Below are positions 8,551-16,516 of a stretch of DNA of 64,000 nucleotides, piece after piece. The notes under the pieces were generated by a model, which worked only from the letters and a program-made list of their open reading frames with translations, ran no database searches and was not told the DNA's origin. The stretch is taken from NCBI GenBank assembly GCA_025353725.1, contig JANXOF010000023.1, positions 1 to 64,000 on the forward strand. Direction: 5' to 3'. Source of the DNA: Polyangiaceae bacterium. Its GTDB lineage: Bacteria; Myxococcota_A; Polyangia; Polyangiales; Polyangiaceae. How positions within the stretch are numbered: position 1 is the first letter of the stretch; each line of letters opens with the position of its first letter. Both the position numbers and the translations under genes were made by a program.

Positions 8551-9204
8551 TCAGCGCGACGGCTGCGGCAAATCGACCCGCACCGGCGGCCCGCCAGGCA
8601 CACACGTGCCGAAGTCTGCGTCGGTCGGGCCGTTCGGGTCGCTCGGAGCCCTGAAACAGACAAGCCCCGTGTCACACGAACGCGTACCTGGCGACCCCGG
8701 AGCCGCGAACCCTGCATCGCAAATTTCGCCGAGCTGTGCCTTCGTTGCACGCTTACAAACCCCGAAGTCGGCGTCGGAAGGACCGTTCGGGTCTTGGGGA
8801 GTTTTGAAGCAGACGAGGCCACGATCGCACGAGCGGGTAGCCGGCGACCCGGGTGCCGCAAACCCCGACTCGCAGAGCTCGTCGAGCTGTGCCGCCACCT
8901 CGCGAACACAGACACCGACTCTAGCAGGCTGAGGCAAGCCAACCCGCACCGGGCCGCTGCCTGCGTCCACCGGCATCGGCAAGCCAACCCGCACCGGGCC
9001 CGCGCCGGCGTCGACGGACTTACAGGCTAGGCCTACCTGGCAGGAATTCATGGAGTCGCAGCTCGCGCCAAGCTCCCGACCCGTTCGGAGCTCCCCCTCC
9101 TCGGCAACAGGCGCAGCTTCCTCGGTCCCGCTGCAAGCGACGAACGCAAACGTTAGAATGGGCAAAGCGAGCGCGGTGAGTGCGAGAATCAATTTTGAAC
9201 GCAT
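8551..9204 (-). CDS. Cys-rich repeat lipoprotein
   Basis: About 217 residues. The ATG at 9204 was chosen over an upstream in-frame start because it has GAGG in front and begins a lipoprotein signal (MRSKLILALTALALPILTFAFVAC; lipobox FVAC). The mature protein has a first Cys block (LGASCDSMNSCQVGLACK), two copies of a PVRVGLP linker, and two nearly identical Cys modules of about 42 residues, one starting LCESGFAAPGSPATRSCDRG and one starting ICDAGFAAPGSPGTRSCDTG. The pattern resembles the EGF/Dickkopf-like spacing seen in many myxobacterial surface proteins. Likely disulfide-bonded on the cell surface. It is cotranscribed with the CxxCH protein downstream. Confidence 0.85.
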   Translation of the reverse strand: MRSKLILALTALALPILTFAFVACSGTEEAAPVAEEGELRTGRELGASCDSMNSCQVGLACKSVDAGAGPVRVGLPMPVDAGSGPVRVGLPQPARVGVCVREVAAQLDELCESGFAAPGSPATRSCDRGLVCFKTPQDPNGPSDADFGVCKRATKAQLGEICDAGFAAPGSPGTRSCDTGLVCFRAPSDPNGPTDADFGTCVPGGPPVRVDLPQPSR

Positions 9205-9251
9205 TGGAAACCTCGAGTACGGGAATTCGCGACGAAGAAAAGGTGTGACAT

Positions 9252-9266
9252 GCACATACAATGTGC
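9252..9266. promoter_or_regulatory. Inverted repeat in a divergent promoter region
   Basis: A perfect GCACAT-ACA-ATGTGC inverted repeat lies in the 260-base region between the Cys-rich lipoprotein (minus, starts 9204) and the matrixin gene (plus, starts 9465). Its size suits a dimeric repressor or activator site. No regulator is assigned. Confidence 0.35.
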
Positions 9267-9464
9267 GCAACCTCGCAACTCACGTTGCAAGCCCTTCTTC
9301 CCGCACGTCAGCGCGTGGCCCAAACTCACACCCCTGCTGGCGGATCGCGCATCACCCGCTGACGAAGGAGGTCGCCGCCCGGGATCGCGCCAAGCCACGA
9401 AGAATTGCGCACGACACACCTTGTCGCACACGGGCATGACGCGTGCAGCGGGTGGGGTGAAGCC

Positions 9465-10412
9465 ATGAGGAGGACACTCGCAACTGTCATCGGGATCGTC
9501 GGGTTGCTCGGTGCGGCGCGCGACGCTTCAGCGTTTTGCCGATCCACGACGTGCCGTTCGAGCGGAACGAAGCCGTGCGCCGTCGATGAAAACGGCTGTC
9601 CAACCGAGGGCGCAAAACTCTTTTGGAGTTCGAGCTGCATCAGCTACGCGATGAATGAACTCGGCACACAAGATCTCGACCCTAGCGAGACGCGCGCCGT
9701 CATCAAGAAGGCGTTTCAGGCGTGGAGCGACGTCCCGTGCGGGGCGCCAGGAAAAGACAGCGCGTTAAACGTCGCAACCATGACGTTTCAAGAACGCGAG
9801 CCAGTAAGCTGTAAAAAGAGTGAATACAGGAAAGATGGCCGCAATCTAAACGTAATCCTCTTCCAAGATGACGACTGGAAGTACCGAGGCATCGGCGGCA
9901 CGATTGCAAAAACAAGCGTGACCTACAATGACGAAACAGGGGAAATTTACGACGCTGACATCGAAGTCAACGCCGCGAACAACACTGTCACGATAACAGA
10001 GGACCCTCGCAAAATAGAATACGATCTCCGCTCAATACTAACGCACGAGGTGGGCCACTTCATCGGCATTGCTCACTCTCCCCAATCTTCGGCCGTGATG
10101 TTCGAGAGCTACAGTCCGCCGTCGACGGCGCAGCGCAAGCTGACGGCGGACGACGTCGCCGCCGTCTGCGCGATCTACCCGCCGAACCGAAGCGCCGTGT
10201 GCAACGTCGAGCCGCGGGGCGGATTTAGCGCCACGTGCAACCCTAACGATTCAAGCCCCGGACCGTGCGCCGTAGCGACCGCCGGCGTGGGCGCTGCGGG
10301 CGCGGTCAACGAACCAGCCGGAACGTCGGCCGCGCTCGTCATGGTAGGCCTTGGACTCCTTGCTGCGGCACGCGTTTCCTGTCGAACGAAGAGGAGTCGG
10401 AGACCATCATGA
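9465..10412 (+). CDS. Matrixin-type secreted zinc metalloprotease
   Basis: 315 residues from ATG 9465, chosen for the signal peptide that follows (MRRTLATVIGIVGLLGAARDASA, cleavage before FC). The zinc site HEVGHFIGIAHS matches HExxHxxGxxH of the metzincin/matrixin group, followed by a possible Met-turn (SAVMFESY). The pro-region contains several Cys (FCRSTTCRSSGTKPC) that might block the zinc before activation. The C-terminus has a hydrophobic helix (TSAALVMVGLGLLAAARV) and a basic tail (RTKRSRRPS), suggesting membrane anchoring or sorting. The TGA overlaps the ATG of the next lipoprotein gene. Confidence 0.9.
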   Translation: MRRTLATVIGIVGLLGAARDASAFCRSTTCRSSGTKPCAVDENGCPTEGAKLFWSSSCISYAMNELGTQDLDPSETRAVIKKAFQAWSDVPCGAPGKDSALNVATMTFQEREPVSCKKSEYRKDGRNLNVILFQDDDWKYRGIGGTIAKTSVTYNDETGEIYDADIEVNAANNTVTITEDPRKIEYDLRSILTHEVGHFIGIAHSPQSSAVMFESYSPPSTAQRKLTADDVAAVCAIYPPNRSAVCNVEPRGGFSATCNPNDSSPGPCAVATAGVGAAGAVNEPAGTSAALVMVGLGLLAAARVSCRTKRSRRPS

Positions 10413-11650
10413 AGGCCTATTCTGTCTTGCTTGCGTGCGTTTTTACGGGAGTATTTTTCGCGAGCGGGCCGGGTTGCTCCTCGAGTAACGACGCGCAGTC
10501 GGGAATCTCGTGCACTCCGGGCAACTACGTTTTCTGTCGATGCGCCGACCGGGCGGAGGGCACAAAACTGTGCAAGCCGGACGGCGCGAGCTTCGAGGCA
10601 TGCTCGACTACCGCTGCCGCTGCCGGCGCCGGCGGTGGCACGTGCTCCGGCGGTGAAGACCTCACCGACCGCAACACCGGGACCGACGTCAATCCGCCAG
10701 CGCAACAAGCAGGGCCCCCGGGTTCGCCCGTCGACACCTGTCCGGGAAAGCCGACCGCCGTAACGCCAGGCGCGAGCATCGTCATCGACGGAGATACCGC
10801 AGGCGCGACTAGCGATCTAAAAGGGCGCGCGGGCGCGTGCAGAGCAGGCGATGGCAGCGCCGACCACGTCTATCACTTGCAGCCTACGGGAAGCGGGCAG
10901 CTCAACATCACGGTCAAAGGTGAAGGAGAGCTCAATCCCCTTATCTACCTGCGGAGCGCCTGCGCGAACGAGGAGTCGCAGGTCGCGTGCGCTCCTCCCC
11001 TCGGCGCGGCAGCGTCGGTGCAATTGCAAACCAATGTCGTCGCGGGAAGTGACTCCTATCTTGTCGTCGACGCAGCCTCGGGCACTACGGGCAAATACAA
11101 GCTGACCATGAAGCTGACGACGGGCCCCTTTTGCGGGGACGGTAAAGTCGATTCGGGGGAAGCGTGCGACGACGCGAACAAGGTTGAAGGCGATGGTTGC
11201 TCGAACAGTTGCCGTGGCGTGAGCGGAGATCCCGCGGCGGCCGACTGCGCGACGTCTCACGCGGTGCACATGTGGAAGGGCTCGACGGTGTCCGGTACGG
11301 GAAGCACCGCGCCTTATGGCAACACGTTCGCGAAGCCCGGCGCGTCATGCGATCCGAAAGTGACCTCGAACGCCGCTCCCGATCACGTCTACGAAGTAAC
11401 GGCCCACGCCGCAGGCAACCTCAAGGTCACGCTGACGCCGACCGACGCCACGTACAACGTTTTGCTCTCGGCACGAAAGACGTGCGCCGATGCCGCCACG
11501 CAGGGCGCGGGCATGTGCGCCAATGCCAGCGTCGCTGGGGCTCCCGCAACGATGACCTTCGCCGTACAAACCAACGAAAAGGTTTACGTCGCGGCCGATG
11601 GCGCCGCCGACGCAAAAGGCGCTTACACCATCAAGTTCGAGCTCCCCTAG
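10409..11650 (+). CDS. DUF4215 cysteine-rich repeat lipoprotein
   Basis: 413 residues, starting at the ATG that overlaps the matrixin stop (ATGA). The N-terminus MKAYSVLLACVFTGVFFASGPGC ends in a lipobox-like GPGC. Two beta-rich domains of similar design (about residues 115-225 and 280-413, both with a DHVY motif followed by GQLNITV or GNLKVTL) flank a myxobacterial cysteine-rich repeat of the DUF4215 type (FCGDGKVDSGEACDDANK, then EGDGCSNSCR). The paired domains resemble pre-peptidase C-terminal (PPC) modules. Translational coupling suggests a surface partner or substrate of the protease. Confidence 0.85.
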   Translation: MKAYSVLLACVFTGVFFASGPGCSSSNDAQSGISCTPGNYVFCRCADRAEGTKLCKPDGASFEACSTTAAAAGAGGGTCSGGEDLTDRNTGTDVNPPAQQAGPPGSPVDTCPGKPTAVTPGASIVIDGDTAGATSDLKGRAGACRAGDGSADHVYHLQPTGSGQLNITVKGEGELNPLIYLRSACANEESQVACAPPLGAAASVQLQTNVVAGSDSYLVVDAASGTTGKYKLTMKLTTGPFCGDGKVDSGEACDDANKVEGDGCSNSCRGVSGDPAAADCATSHAVHMWKGSTVSGTGSTAPYGNTFAKPGASCDPKVTSNAAPDHVYEVTAHAAGNLKVTLTPTDATYNVLLSARKTCADAATQGAGMCANASVAGAPATMTFAVQTNEKVYVAADGAADAKGAYTIKFELP

Positions 11651-11748
11651 AAACAAGTCACGCGGAGTTCTCCGCCATTTGTGTAGTTCGCGCCACGTTC
11701 AGCCTCGAGCGCTTGGCGCATCCGGGTGGCGTGAGTAGGGTCTCGCGG

Positions 11749-12858
11749 ATGCATCTATCGCTCGCGGGTTGGGCCCTCGTCTGCGGAGCTCTTATGGCCT
11801 GCGCGTCGCTCAAGACGGCGCCGAACGGCCCCGCTGAGTCTGCGGCGGAACCGGTGATCCTCACCGACGCCTCGTCGCACGAGACAACGCGCGATTTGCC
11901 GGAGGCGAGCCCCGACAAGACGGAGCCGAGAGACGCGGACGTTCCGATGGCGGAAGTGAGAATCCTCGCGACTGGCCAGGTCAAGATACATAGCCTCTAC
12001 ACGGACGGTCGCGAGGTTTTCTTTACGCTCGAAGACGGCAAAGCGTCGATTCGCGCCGTCAAGCCAGACGGAAGCGCCCTGCGGACGGTAGCCCCGTTTG
12101 ATATCAACGAGGGGTTCAATCCTTTTGTAGGAGAACTTGCAGCTTTCGAAGGAAAGCTGGCGTGGACAAGCGTATCAGGCGGCTTATTCGTCATTGACAA
12201 GCAGGGACTCGACCGACGTCGCCGGGTTTCGACTGAGGGGGAATACCCCCTAGCGACGGATGCTACGTCTGCAGTATTCGTGGCTCATGGAAGTAACCGA
12301 TCGCTCATCTCACTATCGGTAGGCGCAGACTTCCCCGTCGTACTCGCCACGTATGTCATCCGTCCTCTCTCGATTGCGCTGGACGCGGAGCGTGTTTTTT
12401 GGAGTGAGCGCGGTCCTTCCGGATTGGCGAAAGGTGGCATCAAGTCAATAGCGAGAACACCAGGACTTGAAACGGAAGCTTCCGTCTTATACCGCGAAGG
12501 CCCCGATTGGGACGGCGGCAGCATCGCGCTCACCTCGACCGACGTCTTTTTTGCTGAGCCCGCCAAACAGCGCGTGGTCAAGGTTTCCAAGGTCGGCGGC
12601 GCGGCGCTCGTCGTCGCCGAATCGCTTCCCCGTCCGGTCGCGGTCGCCGTACGCGGTACCGAGCTCTTTATTCTCGACAACGGTATGGGAAAGGCCGACG
12701 GCGCGCTCTATCGCATGCCGATCGGACCGGGCGCGGCAAGGCCCTCGCGGATCGCATCCGGACTTGGGCAGCCGACCTCTCTTTTGGTCGATGAGACAAA
12801 TGTGTATATTGCATGCACAGGAAGCGGCGAGCTCGCCTCACTCCGTTACCTTCCGTAA
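11749..12858 (+). CDS. Beta-propeller-like surface lipoprotein
   Basis: 369 residues from ATG 11749 (a GTG at 11731 is possible). The signal MHLSLAGWALVCGALMAC gives lipobox LMAC. After an acidic, Ser/Pro-rich linker the chain has repeated strands of the form VYIA or VFFAEPAKQRVVKVSKVGG about every 45 residues (EVFFTLEDGKASIRAVKPDG, RVFWSERGP, DVFFAEPAKQRVVKV, ELFILDNG, NVYIACTGSGELASL), typical of six- or seven-bladed NHL/DUF5050-like propellers. No catalytic residues are evident; a binding role outside the cell is inferred. It starts 98 bases after the DUF4215 gene. Confidence 0.75.
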   Translation: MHLSLAGWALVCGALMACASLKTAPNGPAESAAEPVILTDASSHETTRDLPEASPDKTEPRDADVPMAEVRILATGQVKIHSLYTDGREVFFTLEDGKASIRAVKPDGSALRTVAPFDINEGFNPFVGELAAFEGKLAWTSVSGGLFVIDKQGLDRRRRVSTEGEYPLATDATSAVFVAHGSNRSLISLSVGADFPVVLATYVIRPLSIALDAERVFWSERGPSGLAKGGIKSIARTPGLETEASVLYREGPDWDGGSIALTSTDVFFAEPAKQRVVKVSKVGGAALVVAESLPRPVAVAVRGTELFILDNGMGKADGALYRMPIGPGAARPSRIASGLGQPTSLLVDETNVYIACTGSGELASLRYLP

Positions 12859-12906
12859 ACTCGTGATGACTCCCTCCTGTCGTCAAGGGCTCTTGGCCGC
12901 TGCACC

Positions 12907-13932
12907 GTGAAGCGAACGGGCGTTTTTGTTTTCGCCGTTGCAGGGCTTGCGTGTCCGCGTGTCGCTCTGGCTGACCCTCTTCCCGCGAAGCCTCACCGTC
13001 TGGTAAATCTCGAATACGCGGAGCCTGGAGACCGCTCGTGCCTCGATCGGGATGCGTTTGGCTCCGCCATCGCGACTCGTTTAGGCTACGAAGCTATCGC
13101 ACCGACGGTCGAATCACCCGCGCCGGGTCTGATGACGCTTCGTGTCTCGTATCTCGTAGAACGGTCGACGGCGCTGCGCGTCACCCTGCGCCTCGTCAAG
13201 GAGGCAGGAGACGTCGAAGCTGAGAAAACGCTCTTTTCGGACGCGGGTGCGTGCGCCGAGCTCGGAGCTACCGCGGCATTCGCCGCCGCGGTTCTCCTCG
13301 ACCCGCGCGCCTACTTCCCTCGCTCGCCTACGAGCGCCGCAAGCGTAGTTCCCCGTGATTCACTCGACTCAAACTCGCCAGGCACGTGGCCCTGGTACGA
13401 GCCGCGCTCACCGATCCCGCCAGCGTTGACCCCGCAGCCGCCCCCCGTGACTGTACCGTGGAGGTGGCGAGCCGGGTTAGGTGCCAACGCGTGCCTCGGG
13501 TGCGGCCCGTCCCTCAGCGCTGGGGCCTCGCTTCTCGTCGGAGTGGCACGACATCATGTAGGCCTGGACGTAGGCGTAGTCGCGTACGGGTCGACCGCTA
13601 CAGGCTCGATATCCGGCCGATCGGCGTCCGCGTCGCTCGTTGTCGGCGAGGTCTTTCCCAACGCTCGCGTGGGGCCGCTACGCGTCGGCGTCCTTGGCGC
13701 GTTAGGTACGCTATTCGGCGAAAGCGACCGAGACAAGCAGGCCTCGCGGTTCGCTTCAGCGGGCGTTCGCGCCGCCCTCGAGTGGCCTTTTGCGCGTCCG
13801 TTCTTTCTGCGGGCCGCCGTCGATGCCGCGTTCGTTCTGAGTCGCGTGTGCTTGCGGATCGAGAGCGTTGAAGTATGGTCCAGCCCCGCGTTCGCGGCCG
13901 GGGCAAGTATTCATGGCGGCGTCGAATTCTAA
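12907..13932 (+). CDS. Outer-membrane beta-barrel-like protein linked to an ECF sigma factor
   Basis: 341 residues starting at GTG 12907 with a signal peptide (KRTGVFVFAVAGLACPRVALA, cleavage before DP). The middle is a Pro/Ser linker (about residues 135-185); the C-terminal half has alternating short Gly-rich strands ending in an aromatic residue (IHGGVEF), which suits an outer-membrane barrel. The stop is followed two bases later by the ATG of the sigma factor, so the genes form one operon. Such a placement suggests an envelope component of the sigma system or its target. No named family recognised. Confidence 0.7.
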   Translation: MKRTGVFVFAVAGLACPRVALADPLPAKPHRLVNLEYAEPGDRSCLDRDAFGSAIATRLGYEAIAPTVESPAPGLMTLRVSYLVERSTALRVTLRLVKEAGDVEAEKTLFSDAGACAELGATAAFAAAVLLDPRAYFPRSPTSAASVVPRDSLDSNSPGTWPWYEPRSPIPPALTPQPPPVTVPWRWRAGLGANACLGCGPSLSAGASLLVGVARHHVGLDVGVVAYGSTATGSISGRSASASLVVGEVFPNARVGPLRVGVLGALGTLFGESDRDKQASRFASAGVRAALEWPFARPFFLRAAVDAAFVLSRVCLRIESVEVWSSPAFAAGASIHGGVEF

Positions 13933-13934
13933 GC

Positions 13935-14528
13935 ATGGTCGACCGCGCAACGACGAGTAACCAACGACTGACTCCGCGCACGCAAGCGTTGGCAGCCGAT
14001 AGCGTGACGGTCGGTATTCCCGATTTGCGGAGCGTGTTCGAGGAGCACGTTGACCACGTCGGCAACTCGCTACGACGACTCGGCGTAGCGCACTCAGACG
14101 TGCCCGACCTTGTCCAGGAGGTCTTCGTTGTGTTGCACGGCATTCTCCCGGATTACGACCCTGCGCGTCCGCTGTGGCCGTGGATTTTTGGCGTTCTTTA
14201 TCGCGTTGCAGCCGCTCACCGGCGTAAACGTTCGCGCGAGGTTTTGGATGATGGCACGCTCGCCGACGAGCAAGCGGATTCGTCGGCCAACTTGGACGAG
14301 GCCATGCGAAAGGGAGAAGATCGCGAGCTCGTACTGAAGGCTTTGCAGTACGTCGAACTTCACCGTCGCTCCGTCTTTGTCATGGCCGATATCGACGATA
14401 TCGCCGTTCCCGAAATAGCCCACGCGCTAGGTATTTCCGTGAATACGGCATACTCGCGACTCCGCCTCGCGCGAATCGACTTTCGCGACGCTGCGGCACG
14501 CCTCCTGCGACAGCGAGGTGACCGATGA
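13935..14528 (+). CDS. ECF-type RNA polymerase sigma factor
   Basis: 197 residues from ATG 13935. Region 2 is visible at about residues 38-80 (DVPDLVQEVFVVLHGILPDYD, with the promoter-melting helix RPLWPWIFGVLYRVAAAHRR), and region 4 near residues 140-185 (PEIAHALGISVNTAYSRLRLAR), a typical sigma-70 helix-turn-helix. Region 3 is absent, as in the extracytoplasmic function group. The stop overlaps the ATG of the following membrane protein, which is the expected position of an anti-sigma factor. Confidence 0.93.
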   Translation: MVDRATTSNQRLTPRTQALAADSVTVGIPDLRSVFEEHVDHVGNSLRRLGVAHSDVPDLVQEVFVVLHGILPDYDPARPLWPWIFGVLYRVAAAHRRKRSREVLDDGTLADEQADSSANLDEAMRKGEDRELVLKALQYVELHRRSVFVMADIDDIAVPEIAHALGISVNTAYSRLRLARIDFRDAAARLLRQRGDR

Positions 14529-15247
14529 GCGCAAAGGATTTTGCGGACCTACTCAAAGCAGAAAAAGGCCGTCCGGGGTTTTCAGCGCAGGAGCGCGCGC
14601 GCATGTGGAACGGAGTCGCTACCTCGCTCCACGGCGCCTCCGCCGCCTCGGCTTCCGTTGCGACATCGACTGCCGTAGGCAAACGCATTGCCGCATCCAA
14701 GCTTACCGCGCTCATGGCCGTCACCGCTTTGGGCGGGGCAGGGGTCGGAGCCGCGGCACACGCGCGCTGGGCCGAACCGCACGTCGTGCTCGTGACGCCG
14801 CCAGCGACCGTTTCTGTCGTCGCGCCGCCCGCGCCGCCCGCGCCGCCCGCGCCACGACAGACAACAGAGTCACTCGAAACGCCGGCTTCGCGCACGTCGA
14901 CGGGACCGGTCGTGACCACGATGGCGCCACGTCATGATGTACGAAGTCTCTCGCAACCCGGCTCGGCTCAGACGACGACGGATTCTCACCTTGCGCGCGA
15001 CCGCACGCTTCTCGACATCGCGCGAACGGCGCTTACGCGAGGCGATTCCGCCTCGGCTCTCCAGACGTTGGACGTCCATGCACGCGAGTTTCCCGCGAGC
15101 CAACTCGTCGAAGAACGCGAGGTCTTAGCCATTCAAGCCTTGGCCGCGGCCGACAGACTCGTCGACGCGCGGCGCCGAGCAAGTGCCTTCCGTATCGCCT
15201 TCCCGAAAAGCGCTTTGATGCCAATCGTCGACGAATCCACGCAATAA
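14525..15247 (+). CDS. Probable membrane anti-sigma factor with TPR-like C-terminus
   Basis: 240 residues, coupled to the sigma gene by an ATGA overlap. A short N-terminal cytoplasmic part (about 50 residues) precedes one membrane helix (LTALMAVTALGGAGVGAAA), a Pro/Ala linker made of repeated PPA, and a helical C-terminal region with TPR character (LLDIARTALTRGDSASALQTL, VLAIQALAAADRLVDARRRA). There is no zinc-binding HxxxCxxC motif, so it would be a non-ZAS anti-sigma factor. Assignment rests on gene order and topology. Confidence 0.7.
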   Translation: MSAKDFADLLKAEKGRPGFSAQERARMWNGVATSLHGASAASASVATSTAVGKRIAASKLTALMAVTALGGAGVGAAAHARWAEPHVVLVTPPATVSVVAPPAPPAPPAPRQTTESLETPASRTSTGPVVTTMAPRHDVRSLSQPGSAQTTTDSHLARDRTLLDIARTALTRGDSASALQTLDVHAREFPASQLVEEREVLAIQALAAADRLVDARRRASAFRIAFPKSALMPIVDESTQ

Positions 15248-15405
15248 TACGTAAAGGTGCACCGACGGTGCATCGAAGACTTCGGTAAGCGACGCGCCGC
15301 TACGATTGCGTGACGGAACGGGGCGCCTGGCGTCAATAGAGAGACGTAGGTACCGCATCCTCGCCACCGAGCGGCAACCGTCGCTCACTCGAATTCCAGG
15401 AAACG

Positions 15406-16497
15406 ATGAAATCGACGATACAAAAGCTATCTTGCATCGTGGGCACCGCCCTAAGCCTCGCAACCTTCGTTGTTTTGGGAACAGGTTGCTCATCGGAAAC
15501 ACTAATTAAAGCGACACCTGCGACGGCGGAGTCGACAACCCCGGACGCCGGTGAATCAGGCCCCGCCAAGCCGGGGGCATCCGACGTGGAACGGCCTCGA
15601 AACGCAGACGGGGGGACGCGAGCCGAGGGCGAACCGCCGCCGCGAAAGCCCTCCGCGTGGAAAGCGCTCTCGCTGGAGACGAGCATCGGACAAATCACGA
15701 GTTTGTGGGGCTCCTCGGCGTCCGACGTTTGGTTCGTCGCGGGTCGCTCTTCCGGTTCATCGCTTCTGCACTACGACGGCGAAAAAGTGAGAGGGCAAAA
15801 CGTCACCGGAAGGCTCCGCGCCATTTGGGGCACGTCGCAGGACAACGTTTGGGCACTTGGCGAGCGCGGTGCCTACGTCACGTGGAACGGCTCATCGTGG
15901 ACTGGTGAGACGCGATTTACGTCAGGCGATATCATGGCCACGTGGGGGACCGATACGGCGTGGGTCGTCGGGGAATACATCGGCGGAAGCAACCTGCACC
16001 GGACGTATACGAACCACACAGATTGGAATCTAGGTTCGACCTACGATCTGCCGCGCGAGGCGAGCGCTAAACTCAATACGGTCTCGGGCTCAGGAGGCCA
16101 CGTCTACGTTTCCGGCGTGCCGGGCACATGGGAGTGGAACGGCGAATGGACACGCCTAACGACCCGCGAGATGCTCCAAGTCTATGGCCTTCCCGGAGGC
16201 GCTGTCGCAACCGATAGCTTCAACGTTTGGTTTTTTGTTGGCGGCGAGGTCATTCGCACAGACGCTCAACCGCCGGACGTTTCGGTCTCCACGTCGCTCC
16301 TCAAAGCTGTTTGGGGCACGAGTAGCCGGGACGTTTGGGTGGCAGGCACCAAAGGCTATCTTGCCCACTTCGATGGGGCGGCTTGGACGCGAATCCCCGC
16401 GGTAACGACGTCCGATCTGAAATGCATTTGGGGAACATCGGCAGGTGACATCTGGGCCGGCGGCGACGAAGCACTTCTGCACTATGCATCGCCGTGA
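15406..16497 (+). CDS. Beta-propeller lipoprotein with WGTSxxDVW repeats
   Basis: 363 residues. The signal MKSTIQKLSCIVGTALSLATFVVLGTGC ends in lipobox GTGC, and an AGGAAACG Shine-Dalgarno region precedes ATG 15406. After a Pro/Glu/Ala linker the domain carries the repeat signature WGSSASDVWFVAGR, WGTSQDNVWALGE, WGTSSRDVWVAGT and WGTSAGDIWAGGD, each followed by a HYDG or HFDG strand. This is a recurrent, poorly characterised propeller family in myxobacteria. The gene converges, 19 bases apart, on a second propeller lipoprotein of the same style. Confidence 0.82.
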   Translation: MKSTIQKLSCIVGTALSLATFVVLGTGCSSETLIKATPATAESTTPDAGESGPAKPGASDVERPRNADGGTRAEGEPPPRKPSAWKALSLETSIGQITSLWGSSASDVWFVAGRSSGSSLLHYDGEKVRGQNVTGRLRAIWGTSQDNVWALGERGAYVTWNGSSWTGETRFTSGDIMATWGTDTAWVVGEYIGGSNLHRTYTNHTDWNLGSTYDLPREASAKLNTVSGSGGHVYVSGVPGTWEWNGEWTRLTTREMLQVYGLPGGAVATDSFNVWFFVGGEVIRTDAQPPDVSVSTSLLKAVWGTSSRDVWVAGTKGYLAHFDGAAWTRIPAVTTSDLKCIWGTSAGDIWAGGDEALLHYASP

Positions 16498-16516
16498 CCT
16501 TCAAAAGTCTCTATCT

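Noticed and set aside
9465-10412. A MYXO-CTERM tail on the matrixin protease
   Set aside because: There is a helix and basic tail but no convincing Gly-Cys signature before it; only a membrane anchor is claimed.
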